From Mailhella sp. (GTDB lineage Bacteria > Desulfobacterota > Desulfovibrionia > Desulfovibrionales > Desulfovibrionaceae): a stretch of 13,642 bases of DNA. The notes beneath the pieces are model-generated. The model searched no databases. It was not told the origin of the DNA and saw nothing but the letters and a program-made list of their open reading frames with translations. The position numbers and the translations under genes were made by a program. Location: positions 1-13,642 of the forward strand of contig JAKSQA010000009.1 in NCBI GenBank assembly GCA_024404335.1, written 5' to 3'. Below, in pieces: positions 13,607 to 13,642 of the stretch; position 1 is the first letter of the stretch; the number at the start of each line of letters is the position of its first letter.

Positions 13607-13642
13607 GGCGACGCACCAAGTGACGGAGCGGATGCGACGCCA

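Overview
The window looks like chromosomal DNA of a sulfate-reducing member of the Desulfovibrionaceae (Desulfobacterota). The strongest reason is a complete qrcABCD operon, the periplasm-facing menaquinone reductase of Desulfovibrio-type sulfate reducers. It is supported by GC-rich coding sequence, AT-rich intergenic DNA and a Gram-negative BamA. No phage, insertion sequence, CRISPR array or plasmid function was seen.

Layout, left to right. (1) 3-2252, + strand: bamA, cut by the left edge and closed by a strong terminator. (2) 2329-2747: a regulatory region with three copies of an 18-bp imperfect palindrome upstream of a sigma-54 (-24/-12) promoter. (3) 2748-4463, + strand: an ammonium channel and PII protein operon (amtB-glnK), closed by a terminator. 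(4) 4594-6345, - strand: one protein that joins a dynamin-like GTPase to an HD-superfamily hydrolase. (5) 6659-11451, - strand: qrcA-qrcB-qrcC-qrcD, with a terminator after qrcD and a structured leader before qrcA. (6) 11841-12019, + strand: tRNA-Ser(UGA) with its own promoter and terminator. (7) 12082-13545, + strand: a two-gene unit encoding an exported AMIN-domain protein and a divergent class II aldolase/adducin-like protein. (8) A sigma-70-type promoter at the right edge points out of the window.

The modules appear functionally independent. Qrc takes electrons from periplasmic hydrogenases and formate dehydrogenases through cytochrome c3 and delivers them to menaquinone, feeding sulfate respiration. 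amtB-glnK serves ammonium uptake under nitrogen limitation, and its sigma-54 promoter with upstream palindromes fits an NtrC-type activator. BamA inserts outer-membrane proteins. The tRNA and AMIN genes are housekeeping or envelope functions.

The points most worth a second look are the GTPase-HD fusion, the triple palindrome upstream of amtB, a PII protein that lacks the uridylylation tyrosine and two nucleotide-contacting lysines, a qrcA leader that can fold into mutually exclusive hairpins, and a QrcA with only five CXXCH heme sites. All calls come from reading the sequence and from family knowledge; no database search was run.
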